64,000 bases of DNA from Dictyobacter vulcani (GTDB lineage: Bacteria > Chloroflexota > Ktedonobacteria > Ktedonobacterales > Ktedonobacteraceae): assembly GCF_008974265.1 (NCBI RefSeq), contig NZ_BKZW01000001.1:930001-994000 (forward strand). Direction: 5' to 3'. The position numbers and the translations under genes are program-made. Below are positions 35,385 to 44,497 of the stretch, piece after piece; the stretch's first letter is position 1, and every line of letters starts with the position of its first letter. The notes under the pieces are model-generated. The model did no database searches. It worked only from the letters and a program-made list of their open reading frames with translations, and was not told the origin of the DNA.

Positions 35385-37655
35385 TTAGTCGACAATAGTT
35401 AGTGGCATCAATTGCAACGCCTTCGTACTTTGATTGACGCTAACTGTACCTGGCGCATTCAAAACCTGCAAAGGCAGCCGGGCTTGTACATCCATTATTG
35501 TACTCGATGTTTGTGCTTGTGGTAAAAGGGCAATGGACATTTGTGCTAGCCCATTTGCTATACCACTCTTTTGTAGATTAAATGTGCGGCTCGTCAGGCG
35601 CACGATAGAGCCGGGTTTCCAGGTCTGAGTCGGACACCAGGCAAGGTCTGATACATCTGTACTGACAAAGTATTCATGTCCATTGTCCCCACGTAACAGA
35701 ATGAGCTCCTGCAATGGCAGTTTGCCAACCTGATCAACACGCCAGTATGTCGTCAATGTTCCGTACCCATTCGTCCGGCTAAATGGACTACTCGCCCCTA
35801 CCTGATAACCAATCAGCTGCATTTTCCCGCCGTCTTTTTGCTGGAACTGGACTTGCAGAGGATTCTGGACCTCTTTTTCAGAAACATAGATATTAGAACA
35901 GAAGCCTGGCGGTAAATCAAATAACCGGGAGGCTGGATTCTGAGCCTGCCCTGTTCTGGGTAAGGTATGTGGTGCCCGAAGGCCACGCTTCAACAAAAGA
36001 TAACCATCCTGTGCGGCCAGGACGCCATACTTTCCTTCTGCCAGCACGCTTTTCACCTGGGTAATATATTGCGGTGACTCAAAATATGGATAAATATCGC
36101 CAGTTACATCTAACAAAACGTAGTCAGCTAGTTTATCAGCATATTGTTTTCCCGTGAGCGTGGTATCAACTGCGTAGGGAAACATGTAGATATTTTTTCG
36201 ATGGCTAAGATGCGGTACCAGCTTTGTCTGAGCCGAGACAGAGGCATCCTCTGGAATCATAGCCATAAACTTCTGTGCCAATGCCTCATGGGCTGATGCC
36301 TGTGGCCACTGAAAGCCAATCGAAACAGGTAACTGTCCATGAAAGTAGTAATCAGTACGCAGAGTACTCCCCAGCACTCCGACAAGTAATAAGCTTATCA
36401 ATATCGCAGACAACACATGCTGATTGAACCAGCGACTGCCTGGAAATTGTAAAGATGAGGCGTCTACACCTCGGCGGGCCAGTCCCGCCAGACTTATCTG
36501 CACGAGCCAGCGCACAACTAGCAGAGCTTCTATGGTCGAGAAAATAATGATCGGCACAAGGTCAGCATTATAATGAAACAAACCGCTATATTGCTGTGAA
36601 TTTGAGCTTAACATATTAACCGCCAGCGAAGGTAAGCCCATCACCAATATCCATGGTGCTAGCATGGGCAAATAGAAAATCCCACCACCATGTGGTTTTG
36701 GAATGTAGCCAGCTGGTGCCAGCACAGCATGAATATAAGATAGATGCTTATACTCAAACACATAGGTATGCAGAAAGTTTATTGGATGAAACAAAGCATC
36801 TTTGAGCAGCAAACCAGCCCCGCCAGTCCCTCCGTAACGACCACTGAGTAGCGGTAAACCAGTTGGACTGAAGTGTGGCATAATCACTTTTGTCGCCACA
36901 ACAAACCAGACCAACGCCAGCAATGCCAGAGCCAGACCACTCTTCCAACGACGCTGAAAAAGTACAGACCACAAACCTATACTCGCCACAACCAGGGGTA
37001 TATTCTCTTTACATGCCATAGACAGGATCGCAAAGACAAAGAACCACAACGTCTGACGTGTATACATAAAATAGAGTGTAAATAACAAGAAGGCGGTTGT
37101 TAAGGTCACCGCATGAAAATCAGATGTAGTAGCCTGTAACTGCGCTGGATAGAGCAAATAGAGAAAAGCAAATGCGCCCCCAAGCCATTCATTGCGCAAG
37201 CGTAAACGAGCCAGCCAGAAGGCTGGATATGCTCCCAATGCAACAACGAGAGTTTGCAGGAAAAATAAGACGCGAGGATCAGACCAGAGAAAATACAGCC
37301 AGGAAATAGGAAATAAGATCGGCTCAAAATGTATAGCGAAACGCACATAGCCATCTGGTGATGCACAATTCGTATCACCTTTAATATTGCAAATACTATC
37401 ATGCAAAATATTTCCATGGGAGGTATTCCAGATTGACTGATCCATAATACCAAAATCTTCAGCATTCGTCTGGAAGGCAAGGTGGCGAGCGCCCATATAA
37501 GAGATATAGAAAACACAAAAGCAGACGACAGCCAGCGTGATCAGGCCCGTCATCACCCAGAATGTACGTGTACGCGGCAGCGGCTGTGGCTCCGGATACA
37601 AACATAAACGATCTCGTGCATAAACAAGACGCTTACGCCAGATTTCCTTACTCAC
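35385..37655 (-). CDS. DUF2079 membrane protein
   Basis: An integral membrane protein of about 756 residues with an N-terminal helix (near 33-55) and about eight more helices up to residue 430. The DUF2079 pattern is seen in FGIMDQSIWNTSHG, HFEPILF and FAILSMACKENIPLVV. The rest is a periplasmic β-rich region with a C-terminal part ending QLMPLTIVD. DUF2079 proteins are GT-C-like membrane proteins with possible glycosyl transfer activity. A GTG at 37655 has GAGGTG upstream at proper distance; a GTG at 37664 abuts it. A GT2 glycosyltransferase gene is upstream in the same direction, fitting an envelope-glycan role. Confidence 0.87.
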   Translation of the reverse strand: MSKEIWRKRLVYARDRLCLYPEPQPLPRTRTFWVMTGLITLAVVCFCVFYISYMGARHLAFQTNAEDFGIMDQSIWNTSHGNILHDSICNIKGDTNCASPDGYVRFAIHFEPILFPISWLYFLWSDPRVLFFLQTLVVALGAYPAFWLARLRLRNEWLGGAFAFLYLLYPAQLQATTSDFHAVTLTTAFLLFTLYFMYTRQTLWFFVFAILSMACKENIPLVVASIGLWSVLFQRRWKSGLALALLALVWFVVATKVIMPHFSPTGLPLLSGRYGGTGGAGLLLKDALFHPINFLHTYVFEYKHLSYIHAVLAPAGYIPKPHGGGIFYLPMLAPWILVMGLPSLAVNMLSSNSQQYSGLFHYNADLVPIIIFSTIEALLVVRWLVQISLAGLARRGVDASSLQFPGSRWFNQHVLSAILISLLLVGVLGSTLRTDYYFHGQLPVSIGFQWPQASAHEALAQKFMAMIPEDASVSAQTKLVPHLSHRKNIYMFPYAVDTTLTGKQYADKLADYVLLDVTGDIYPYFESPQYITQVKSVLAEGKYGVLAAQDGYLLLKRGLRAPHTLPRTGQAQNPASRLFDLPPGFCSNIYVSEKEVQNPLQVQFQQKDGGKMQLIGYQVGASSPFSRTNGYGTLTTYWRVDQVGKLPLQELILLRGDNGHEYFVSTDVSDLAWCPTQTWKPGSIVRLTSRTFNLQKSGIANGLAQMSIALLPQAQTSSTIMDVQARLPLQVLNAPGTVSVNQSTKALQLMPLTIVD

Positions 37656-37778
37656 CCCCTGCACCTCTTTCCATCATTGGCAGTACGCCCCACAAAGCCA
37701 GGAAAACACCACATCCCCCAACGGGTAGCCACCTCCGGCATACCCGTTGCCCCGATCCTGAAAGGAGCTTCCCCGGCA

Positions 37779-38792
37779 TTAAAGAAGTTCCTGTCTGATA
37801 CTATATTCTTCGTCTGTCTCAAAGGCATAGTGACGAATCATCTCACTCTGTAAGCCTGCCAGGAAGAACTGCACACCAAAGATCATCAGCAAAATACCAA
37901 CGAACAGCATCGGCTGCTGGTGGATCGGCTCGTGAATCCAGAAGTAACTGCGCAGGACTATAAAGAGATCAACCAGCACACCTAACACAAAAGCCCAGAA
38001 GCCGAGGGTGGCAAACAGACGCAGTGGTCGGCGCAGGTAGGTGGTCAGGAACAGAATGTTCAGCAGGTCGATCAATCCCTGGGCAAAACGCTTGGCGCCA
38101 AACTTGGAGACACCAAACTGCCGGGGGTGATGAGTAACTTTAATTTCCGCCACCCGGAAACCGCGGGACTTGGCAATAACGGGAATAAAGCGATGGAAGT
38201 CGCCATAAAGCTTCAGCTGTGGATCCTCAATAACTTCGCGTCGATACGCCTTAAAGCCACAGTTAATGTCGTGCAAATGCACACCCGTCAGTTGACTGAC
38301 CACACCATTGAAGATACGCGAAGGAAACGTTTTGGAGATAGGATCCAGGCGAGGAAACTTCCAACCTGTCACCAGGTCGTAACCTTCATCCAATTTCTCC
38401 AGATACCGTGGAATCTCCTGCGGATCATCCTGCAAATCGCCGTCCATGGTAAAAATGACATCGCCACGGGCACGCTCGAAACCGGCCACGAGCCCAGGGG
38501 TCTTACCAAAATTACGGCGGAAGCGCACCACACGCACGATTCCCGGGTTTTCCTCATGAAGGGCTTTTAAAACCTCAAAGGTTTTATCTGTACTACCATC
38601 ATCTACAAAAATAATTTCATACGCTTTACCAAGTTGCTCGATTTGCGCCTGTATTCTTTCAAACAGAATACGAATGCTCTCTTGCTCGTTCATCAAAGGA
38701 ACGACGATCGTGATATCAATATGCTTCGATAACGATTCAGGAGCAGCCAGCTCAGACGCGTGCTCTTTTAATGCGATTTCAGATTGCTGCAT
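37779..38792 (-). CDS. GT2 glycosyltransferase (dolichol-phosphate mannosyltransferase-like)
   Basis: A GT2-family transferase of about 337 residues. The catalytic domain (about 22-245) has VVPLMNEQESI, EIIFVDDGSTDKTFEV, FGKTPGLVAGFERARGD, the DxD-type FTMDGDLQDDP and HDINCGFKAYRR. Two C-terminal membrane helices (about 255-320) place it in the GtrB/DPM1-like membrane-bound group that loads a sugar onto a polyprenyl phosphate. The ATG at 38792 is preferred to the GTG at 38813 because GGAG and GAGG stand upstream. The DUF2079 protein downstream could be the transferase using the lipid-linked sugar, an inference from context. Confidence 0.92.
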   Translation of the reverse strand: MQQSEIALKEHASELAAPESLSKHIDITIVVPLMNEQESIRILFERIQAQIEQLGKAYEIIFVDDGSTDKTFEVLKALHEENPGIVRVVRFRRNFGKTPGLVAGFERARGDVIFTMDGDLQDDPQEIPRYLEKLDEGYDLVTGWKFPRLDPISKTFPSRIFNGVVSQLTGVHLHDINCGFKAYRREVIEDPQLKLYGDFHRFIPVIAKSRGFRVAEIKVTHHPRQFGVSKFGAKRFAQGLIDLLNILFLTTYLRRPLRLFATLGFWAFVLGVLVDLFIVLRSYFWIHEPIHQQPMLFVGILLMIFGVQFFLAGLQSEMIRHYAFETDEEYSIRQELL

Positions 38793-39004
38793 AGCCTCAG
38801 ATTCTCCACTCACAACAGAGATTCAACCCGCCCTATGGCTGGTATTCGGGGCTCATTATAACATACCCTCGAGTACGAGCTATAGGACATGGTACCATTG
38901 CTCTTTCTGGTAATACAAACGGATAACTATTCAGAGCAGACACATTCATACGCTGAACCATTACTTAATTGTGAGTACCCTAGAAAGCCATATGCAGTAA
39001 AAGG

Positions 39005-39778
39005 CTAGAGATACGCAAAAAGGTCAGGACGATCGGTGGTTAATGAATCCACACCAGCATCCGCCAGCATATGCAATTCCGCAAGCTCATTGACGGTCCA
39101 GATACCCAGCTTAAAACCATTATGATGAATCAGGGACAGGATTTCAGGAGTAAAAAGCTGCCGATCCAGATGGATCCAGTTACAGCCGGCCAGCGTTATC
39201 TGCTTCGCCAGTTTCACCAATTGAGGATCATCATCTGCGGACCAGAGATTATCGCTCACAATCGCGCCTGTCACCAGATCAGCTTCCAGGCGGCGCAATT
39301 TAGCCAGCATCACCCAATCAAAAGAAATCACAATGACCTGATCCACCATCTTCGTCGCCCGCAGATCCCGCACCACCAGTTCAGCAATATGAGGATAGCG
39401 GCCATAGTTTCCATCGCGCTCGCTAAACTTAATCTCTATACAGACACGTGTACGATTGCGCGCCAGTGTCAGTACCTCGCGCAGAGTCGGCATCTGTTCT
39501 GTCTGTGGCCACCCACCAGCAAAATGGGCCGCGGCATTCAATGAACGCAGATACGCAAAGTCCAGGTCCAGTATATTGCCCTCACCATCGGTCAGACGCT
39601 CCATCGTAGCATCATGAAAGACAACCAGCTGGCCATCACTACTCAGCTGTACATCCAGCTCAACCATATCCACAGGCATCGTCAAAGCATTACGAAAAGC
39701 CGCCAACGTATTCTCTGGCGCAAGTTGAGAGCCACCACGGTGAGCAATACGCAGCAACGAGCGTTGAAACCCGGCCAT
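39005..39778 (-). CDS. glycerophosphodiester phosphodiesterase family protein
   Basis: A 257-residue GDPD that cleaves glycerophosphodiesters to glycerol-3-phosphate and an alcohol. The motif AHRGGSQLAPENTLAAF (His, Arg, Glu) is followed by VELDVQLSSDGQLVVFHD with the metal-binding Glu, Asp and His. IEIKFS and the ending GIWTVNELAELHMLADAGVDSLTTDRPD are also typical. There is no signal peptide, so it acts in the cytoplasm. GGTGG precedes the ATG. It is divergent from ssrA. Confidence 0.94.
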   Translation of the reverse strand: MAGFQRSLLRIAHRGGSQLAPENTLAAFRNALTMPVDMVELDVQLSSDGQLVVFHDATMERLTDGEGNILDLDFAYLRSLNAAAHFAGGWPQTEQMPTLREVLTLARNRTRVCIEIKFSERDGNYGRYPHIAELVVRDLRATKMVDQVIVISFDWVMLAKLRRLEADLVTGAIVSDNLWSADDDPQLVKLAKQITLAGCNWIHLDRQLFTPEILSLIHHNGFKLGIWTVNELAELHMLADAGVDSLTTDRPDLFAYL

Positions 39779-39882
39779 AAATATCCACCTACCTTATAGT
39801 AAAAATAGTCCAAGTACAGGCAACGCAAATCATTATACAACAGAACAAAAAAGCACATAATAGTGCTAATTGTCAACCTCCA

Positions 39883-39891
39883 TGCTATAAT
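39883..39891 (+). promoter_or_regulatory. extended -10 promoter of ssrA
   Basis: TGCTATAAT (39883-39891) is an extended -10 element about 65 bases upstream of the mature tmRNA 5' end. No good -35 is seen at 17-18 bases. The 60-base leader would be removed by 5' processing. Confidence 0.5.
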
Positions 39892-39956
39892 ATTGAGTAC
39901 ATCAAACGCATCCTGGACCTTCAAAAGCCAGCATGTATTGAAAGATTTCTTCATCT

Positions 39957-40327
39957 GGGGGTGTCGGGTTTCGACAGGTAGTCAGATTGAAGAATTGCAG
40001 GTCGAGGTGTCGGTACGCACTCTCGTTAAACAACCGACAAAACATTAGTTGCCAAACCAGCAACCAATAACTTCGCTCTCGCTGCCTAAGAAGTAGCGAC
40101 ACGACGTCTACCCAACTTTCCCTCATGGGGTTGGGATCCAGGCGCCATAAACATGAGGTGCTATGACGACGACCGTCTACTAATCGTCATAAAAGACTAG
40201 TGGGCCAGCGCGAAGGTATCCTGTCGGTGGGAGACCAAAGCGTCCAAGAAAACATCGACTAAGCCTGTAGTACATTCCTCGGTAGGACTATTTGGACGGG
40301 GAGTTCAACTCTCCCCCATCTCCACCA
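39957..40327 (+). ncRNA. ssrA: transfer-messenger RNA (tmRNA)
   Basis: A tmRNA of 371 bases. The 5' end GGGGGTGTCGGGTTTCGACA and the 3' end CATCTCCACCA pair into the acceptor stem. The T-arm GGGGAGTTCAACTCTCCCC is perfect. The tag reading frame starts at GCC (40051) and encodes AKPATNNFALAA followed by TAA (40087-40089), ending in the ALAA degradation signal. It works with SmpB (encoded at 11067) to rescue stalled ribosomes. Its 3' end also serves as the integration site of the downstream element: the last 24 bases are inside the 44-bp attachment repeat. Confidence 0.97.
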
Positions 40328-40347
40328 CACAAGCCGCTTGTGAACCC
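40304..40347. repeat. left attachment repeat (attL)
   Basis: A 44-bp sequence starting TTCAACTCTCCCCC in the T-arm of ssrA and extending into its terminator. An identical copy is at 49548-49591. Confidence 0.92.
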
Positions 40348-40367
40348 TTCACAGGCGGCTTTCTTTT
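40331..40367 (+). terminator. ssrA terminator
   Basis: AAGCCGC-T-TGTGAA-CCC-TTCACA-G-GCGGCTT is an almost perfect stem followed by TCTTTT, directly after the tmRNA CCA. Confidence 0.85.
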
Positions 40368-40392
40368 ACTCTCTCTTGCTACATACTTGTGT

Positions 40393-40440
40393 TTGACATC
40401 CATTCTGACATCCAAAGCTCAATTGACATCATCTGACATC
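40393..40440. promoter_or_regulatory. probable integrase arm-type sites, left side
   Basis: Four direct copies of TGACATC (40394-40400, 40406-40412, 40424-40430, 40434-40440) lie between attL and, partly within, the integrase 3' end. The same motif recurs next to attR (49407-49425 and 49530-49537), as expected for arm-type binding sites of a tyrosine recombinase. Confidence 0.6.
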
Positions 40441-41573
40441 CAATCCTGTTTGAAAACCTCATCAAACTTATCTGCTATGAATTGGAGCATAGAATAATTG
40501 ACATGACCATAAACACCCAATGTTGTAGTGATGTCTTCATGGCCCGCAAGTTCCTGCACAGACAGAGGATCAATCTGCATACCAACCAGGAGAGACAAAA
40601 CACTATGACGAAGATCATGTATTCTCATATGAGGCAGGCCAGCACTTTGTAAAAGCTTAGCAAACATCTTCAAGATATAACGAGGATTCAGATAGTTACC
40701 TTCTAACCCACAAATCACAAGATCAAGATCAACCCAATCACTACCTACTTTAAGCCGTTGCTCTAACTGGCTAACCCGGTGAGCTTTTAACATCGTGACC
40801 ACAAACAAAGGGAGCAGGATATCACGACGGCTACGTTCTGTTTTTGGTTCATTCTCCACATAGCCATAGCGGGCAATGAAATCAACAGTACGACGAACAT
40901 GCAACACATGCTTATCTAAGTCAACATCAGACCACCGAAGCGCTAGCAACTCACCTCGACGCATACCCGTGGTAAGAGCCAGAGCAATAAACATCTCTAA
41001 ACGATCCCCACGAGCTGCCAGCATCAAGGCGCGAGCTTGTTCTAAATTCACAGACTGTTTCTCTTTTTTCCTAATACGAGGAGGTTTAACCATACTCGTT
41101 ACATTACGTGCAACCAGGTTCCACCGCATAGCATTATCAAGCGCATTATGCAAAAGACCGTGAACATTCTGTATGGTTTTAGGGGACAAACCTTTTTTGC
41201 CCATTTTTGTGTACAAAGCTTGTACATGTTGAGGCATCAACTTCTGTAGCTGGAAACCACCCAGAGCAGGAACAATATAAGAGTTAATCAGCTTTCTATA
41301 CTTCACATAGCTACTAACCCGCAAAGTAGGTTTCTGAACTTCTTCTAACCATTGTTCCAGGTAAGCACCGAGCTTCAAATTAGGTCCAGTGACTAACATT
41401 CCTTGCTCATCTTCACGTTGAGCTTTACGAAGCTTAGCCAATGCTTCTTGCTGTGTAGAACCATAGACAAAATGCCGCTTACCATCCTCAGAATAAAAAG
41501 CACCATGCCACCGACCATCTTTGCGTTGAGTGACAGTACCTTCACCATGCCCGCGACGCCCTTTTTTTACCAT
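40419..41573 (-). CDS. tyrosine-type site-specific integrase
   Basis: A phage-type integrase of about 384 residues. An N-terminal arm-binding domain (GRRGHGEGTVTQRKDGRWHG), a SAM-like core-binding domain (about 60-150) and the catalytic domain are present. Catalytic residues are Arg in TTGMRRGELLAL, the HxxR of MRIHDLRHSVL, His in LAGHEDITTT and the Tyr in GVYGHVNY. The ATG at 41573 has GGAG seven bases upstream; the TTG at 41588 lies on the ribosome site. Its 3' end abuts attL, the usual arrangement of integrases that target tmRNA genes. It would catalyse integration and, with the HTH protein upstream, excision. Confidence 0.95.
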   Translation of the reverse strand: MVKKGRRGHGEGTVTQRKDGRWHGAFYSEDGKRHFVYGSTQQEALAKLRKAQREDEQGMLVTGPNLKLGAYLEQWLEEVQKPTLRVSSYVKYRKLINSYIVPALGGFQLQKLMPQHVQALYTKMGKKGLSPKTIQNVHGLLHNALDNAMRWNLVARNVTSMVKPPRIRKKEKQSVNLEQARALMLAARGDRLEMFIALALTTGMRRGELLALRWSDVDLDKHVLHVRRTVDFIARYGYVENEPKTERSRRDILLPLFVVTMLKAHRVSQLEQRLKVGSDWVDLDLVICGLEGNYLNPRYILKMFAKLLQSAGLPHMRIHDLRHSVLSLLVGMQIDPLSVQELAGHEDITTTLGVYGHVNYSMLQFIADKFDEVFKQDWMSDDVN

Positions 41574-41633
41574 GAATATACTCCTCAAAAACTAGCCTCG
41601 CACCCTTGCAAAATCACGAGACAAGAACCAAAT

Positions 41634-41840
41634 CTAAGCAATCAATTCCTCGTGAGATTTAAGCCAATCTTGCAAAGAGTCAGGATGAATACGACGAACA
41701 CCACGTATGAGCATAGAAGGCAATCCCTCATAATAGAGATATTGGTATACCGTTGTACGGCAAACACCAATCATAACAGCCACATCAGCCACGCTCAAAA
41801 GTAAAGGTTGAGCAGTCGAAACTTTCTTCTTACGAGCCAT
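41634..41840 (-). CDS. excisionase-family HTH DNA-binding protein
   Basis: A 68-residue protein with a MerR/excisionase-type winged helix: LLSVADVAVMIGVCRTTVYQ, YEGLPSMLIRGVRRIHPDSLQDWL. AGGAGG precedes the ATG at 41840. Located directly upstream of the integrase gene, it probably directs excision. It overlaps or abuts the stop of the Rep-like gene, so the three may be cotranscribed. Confidence 0.88.
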   Translation of the reverse strand: MARKKKVSTAQPLLLSVADVAVMIGVCRTTVYQYLYYEGLPSMLIRGVRRIHPDSLQDWLKSHEELIA

Positions 41841-41850
41841 ATAGCACCTC

Positions 41851-43751
41851 CTATGCAATATCAATTAAACCATTGTCATCAGCTTGAACTCTGTTTTTCT
41901 TTTCTATCTGGTTGCGCGGAGAGCGCAATTCGTCGAATATTGTGTTGATCTCGGACGGAGCCAGGTCAACGCCGTAGTATTTCCGCTCTTCTTCCAGCCG
42001 TTGCGCCGTGATAAAGCCATAGGCTAGACGCTTTTTCCAGACCTCTTCACAATAGACCCGTTCCTTTTTCTTATCATAGTCCTGCATTTTTTTCAGGACC
42101 CATAGAGCATCAGAGTAGAGGTCTGGTTGACGGACCCGCTGACCTGAAATGCTACTGACCTCGCCAATCTCATCAGGAGGAGCCAGGGCAACAGCTGAAC
42201 GAAACGCACCAGCCAGGAGCGCAATCAGACTTTCAAGCTTTGCCATGCGCCGATCTCGCTTGACCAATGTGGTAAGCACTTCTTCAAAGGACTTCGGAGA
42301 GAGATGGTCAAGTAGTTGGGTCAGCTGATCAGGAGACAGCCCGGCCAAGGTAGAGCGTGCCAGATCGCGCAGCACGTCCACCGGAATATCACGCAGGCTT
42401 TCTTCCAATGCTGCATATTGTGCGCTCACTTCAGTCATACACCGCTTTTCCAGAATGAAGGTGAGGAAGGCCACCGAGAGCAGACAGCGCGACCAGGTCA
42501 AAGGCCCCTTTTCAGCGAGCACCAGCAGGTGCAGTTCCTCATCCGACCAGGTCAGTACCGTTTGCACTTCCTCATCCAGACGGATATATTCGGCCTGTTT
42601 CACCACCTGCAAAGGCTTCTCCTGAATAATCTGCTGAAGACGGTTCTCTTGTTCGCCAGCTGGATCAGCTGTGCAGGTGTCATGCTGGACACTATACGCC
42701 TGCTGGACCAGTTCCCAGACTGGATGTGTCGGCAGACGGGAGGTATTCGAGTCACTGGACTGGTTCAGATCCACAAAGCGGAGCCATTCTTCCGTGGCAT
42801 ATTTCCAGAGTGCTTCAAATTGTTCAATCACCGAGAATGCTTCATTCAGATCATATTTATTCAGAAACTTCCGCTTAAAACGGAACTCAATACGCCAAAT
42901 CTCTGAAACGCCATCCCAACCATTTGACCGCCAGATCGCTTCAAACCATTGTTTCTGATGCTTTTTGATTTCTAAGGTCTTGTTATAAATCTGTGCTGAA
43001 AGTTCCGAGGCATGAGAACCAAAATCAAGCGTGGCAATCCGTCGGTGTGTCGTGCGTAACGCAGGTTGCAAAAACAACTCCTGTTCAAGTTCATGCTTGT
43101 CCTGTTCAATCTGTTGCTGCAATTTGGCATAGCCCAGGTCAGTAAGCCCCCCCTCTTGTTCCTCATTCGTCGGAGGGAGCGGGCGATCACTAATATTGGT
43201 CACGCGAGAGACGAACGGGAAGCGGTCAGGATCATGGATGCACAGCGTGGAGAAGTCAAAGCCCTGAAGATCCAGACATAAATGCACTTCAGAGGCTTGC
43301 TGATGGAACAATTCACCAATGAACTCATGCAGCATCGACTCAGTTGCCACAATGGATTGTTCCGGCCCGATCATATGCAACAGGTGCGAGGAGAAACGCG
43401 CCTGACAGAACACATTCCCTTTCAGTGTGCCATAGGACAGGTTGATTTTCACATCATCCGAGTAGAGCAGCCAGGACCAGGGACTTGACCCATGTTCACG
43501 CATCATCAAGGTTTGACTGTACGTCTGATCACCTGCCCAATAGGTAAAGGTCAGCGACGTTGGTACATGTGTATGTTCTTTTCGTGCGGTCTTCTGCCAG
43601 GTATCCAGCTGATCAGCAATATGATCAGGGAGCGGCTCACCATTGGGACGGCCATCCGATCCAGGAACTTAAAGTTCACAAAGAAGGTGTCCGAGTTGTG
43701 GTTAACCGCTTTTAATTCCACAGGAGAGACCAGAAGCCTATCTTTTCCCAT
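41851..43751 (-). pseudogene. rolling-circle Rep-like protein, frameshifted
   Basis: Two frames make one protein of about 633 residues. The first 32 codons (MGKDRLLVSPVELKAVNHNS onward, from 43751) end near 43656. The rest continues in another frame with DGRPNGEPLPDHIADQL and remains open to 41851. One extra G in the run at 43656-43657 joins them. The middle has LDLQGFDFSTL, TLDFGSHASELSAQIYNKTLEIKKHQ and IWRIEFRFKRKFL, reminiscent of Rep_trans or Tn916 Orf20-type initiators/relaxases. This is a tentative family call. The C-terminal half is helical without clear motifs. It overlaps the preceding small gene by TAATG and so is translationally coupled. Confidence 0.7.
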
Positions 43752-43983
43752 TACTGCACCTCCTGTTCTTCCGTTGCTTCTTCCAGAATGAGAGACAACC
43801 CATCAGCCCAGCGTGTAATCACACCATCAGGAGCAGCCACCGCCACACGTGCCACATGCTTGAGTCGATATCGTTGCATCAAAGCCAGGGCGGCCAGCAG
43901 TGGAGAAGATGCTTCAATATCATCAGTAAACGGGAAATCGGCCGTCGGCCAGAACCGCCAGAGGCCACATCATAGGTTATCAT
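43751..43983 (-). pseudogene. small protein gene upstream of rep, frameshifted
   Basis: GGAGGTGTCGCA precedes an ATG at 43983 that begins MITYDVASGG. One extra G near 43955-43956 would continue as FWPTADFPFTDDIEAS and read through to a TAA that overlaps the Rep ATG (TAATG). The resulting protein of about 78 residues has no recognised family. The perfect ribosome site and the coupled stop support a real gene. Confidence 0.5.
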
Positions 43984-44041
43984 TGCGACACCTCCAGGAA
44001 TGAACAAAGAGAGAAAGAGCAGGTATTTTGCACCCCACGTG

Positions 44042-44365
44042 TTACTGGTTTCGTGGGGTGCCGTCCGTATGCCAACGTGAGAGGAAAGCCAGCGTAAAAG
44101 CTGAGAGAACTGACCAGCGTGTCGTGTGACTAGCGTCTCCACCTGGACACTCTGTGCAGTGCATTCCATGCCGACGGTGCCAAGGTGATATACTCAGATG
44201 CTTCCTTAGCACCGTCGCCATTCCAATTCTGGCACAGGTGTACAGGTAGAACGCTTGCTTCGCACCGTCACAGGGAAACAGTATCAAACGTGAATGTTTA
44301 TGCCTCAGGAAGCCAGATAATGCCTCAGGAGTGTTGGCTTGCTCGTCTAGAATGTTTGTTTCCAT
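44042..44365 (-). CDS. possible small protein of the element
   Basis: A 107-codon frame with AGAGG eight bases before its ATG. It ends in the loop of an inverted repeat (GCACCCCACG / CGTGGGGTGC, 44030-44039 / 44052-44061). It contains several Cys and His residues, including HCTECPGG, but no recognised domain. Neighbouring genes of this element contain indels, so the C-terminal half may be out of frame. No gene is seen in 44366-44497. Confidence 0.35.
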   Translation of the reverse strand: METNILDEQANTPEALSGFLRHKHSRLILFPCDGAKQAFYLYTCARIGMATVLRKHLSISPWHRRHGMHCTECPGGDASHTTRWSVLSAFTLAFLSRWHTDGTPRNQ

Positions 44366-44497
44366 GAAAAAAACCTCTTGCTATTTCTTAATGGGGAGGA
44401 AGGCCCGGACCACGGGAGCGACGGGCGCACCTCATGAACCGGGCGGTTGGCGGTTGGCGCTAAAAGAGCCAGGAGAAAAGAGAAAAGAGATAAAAAA

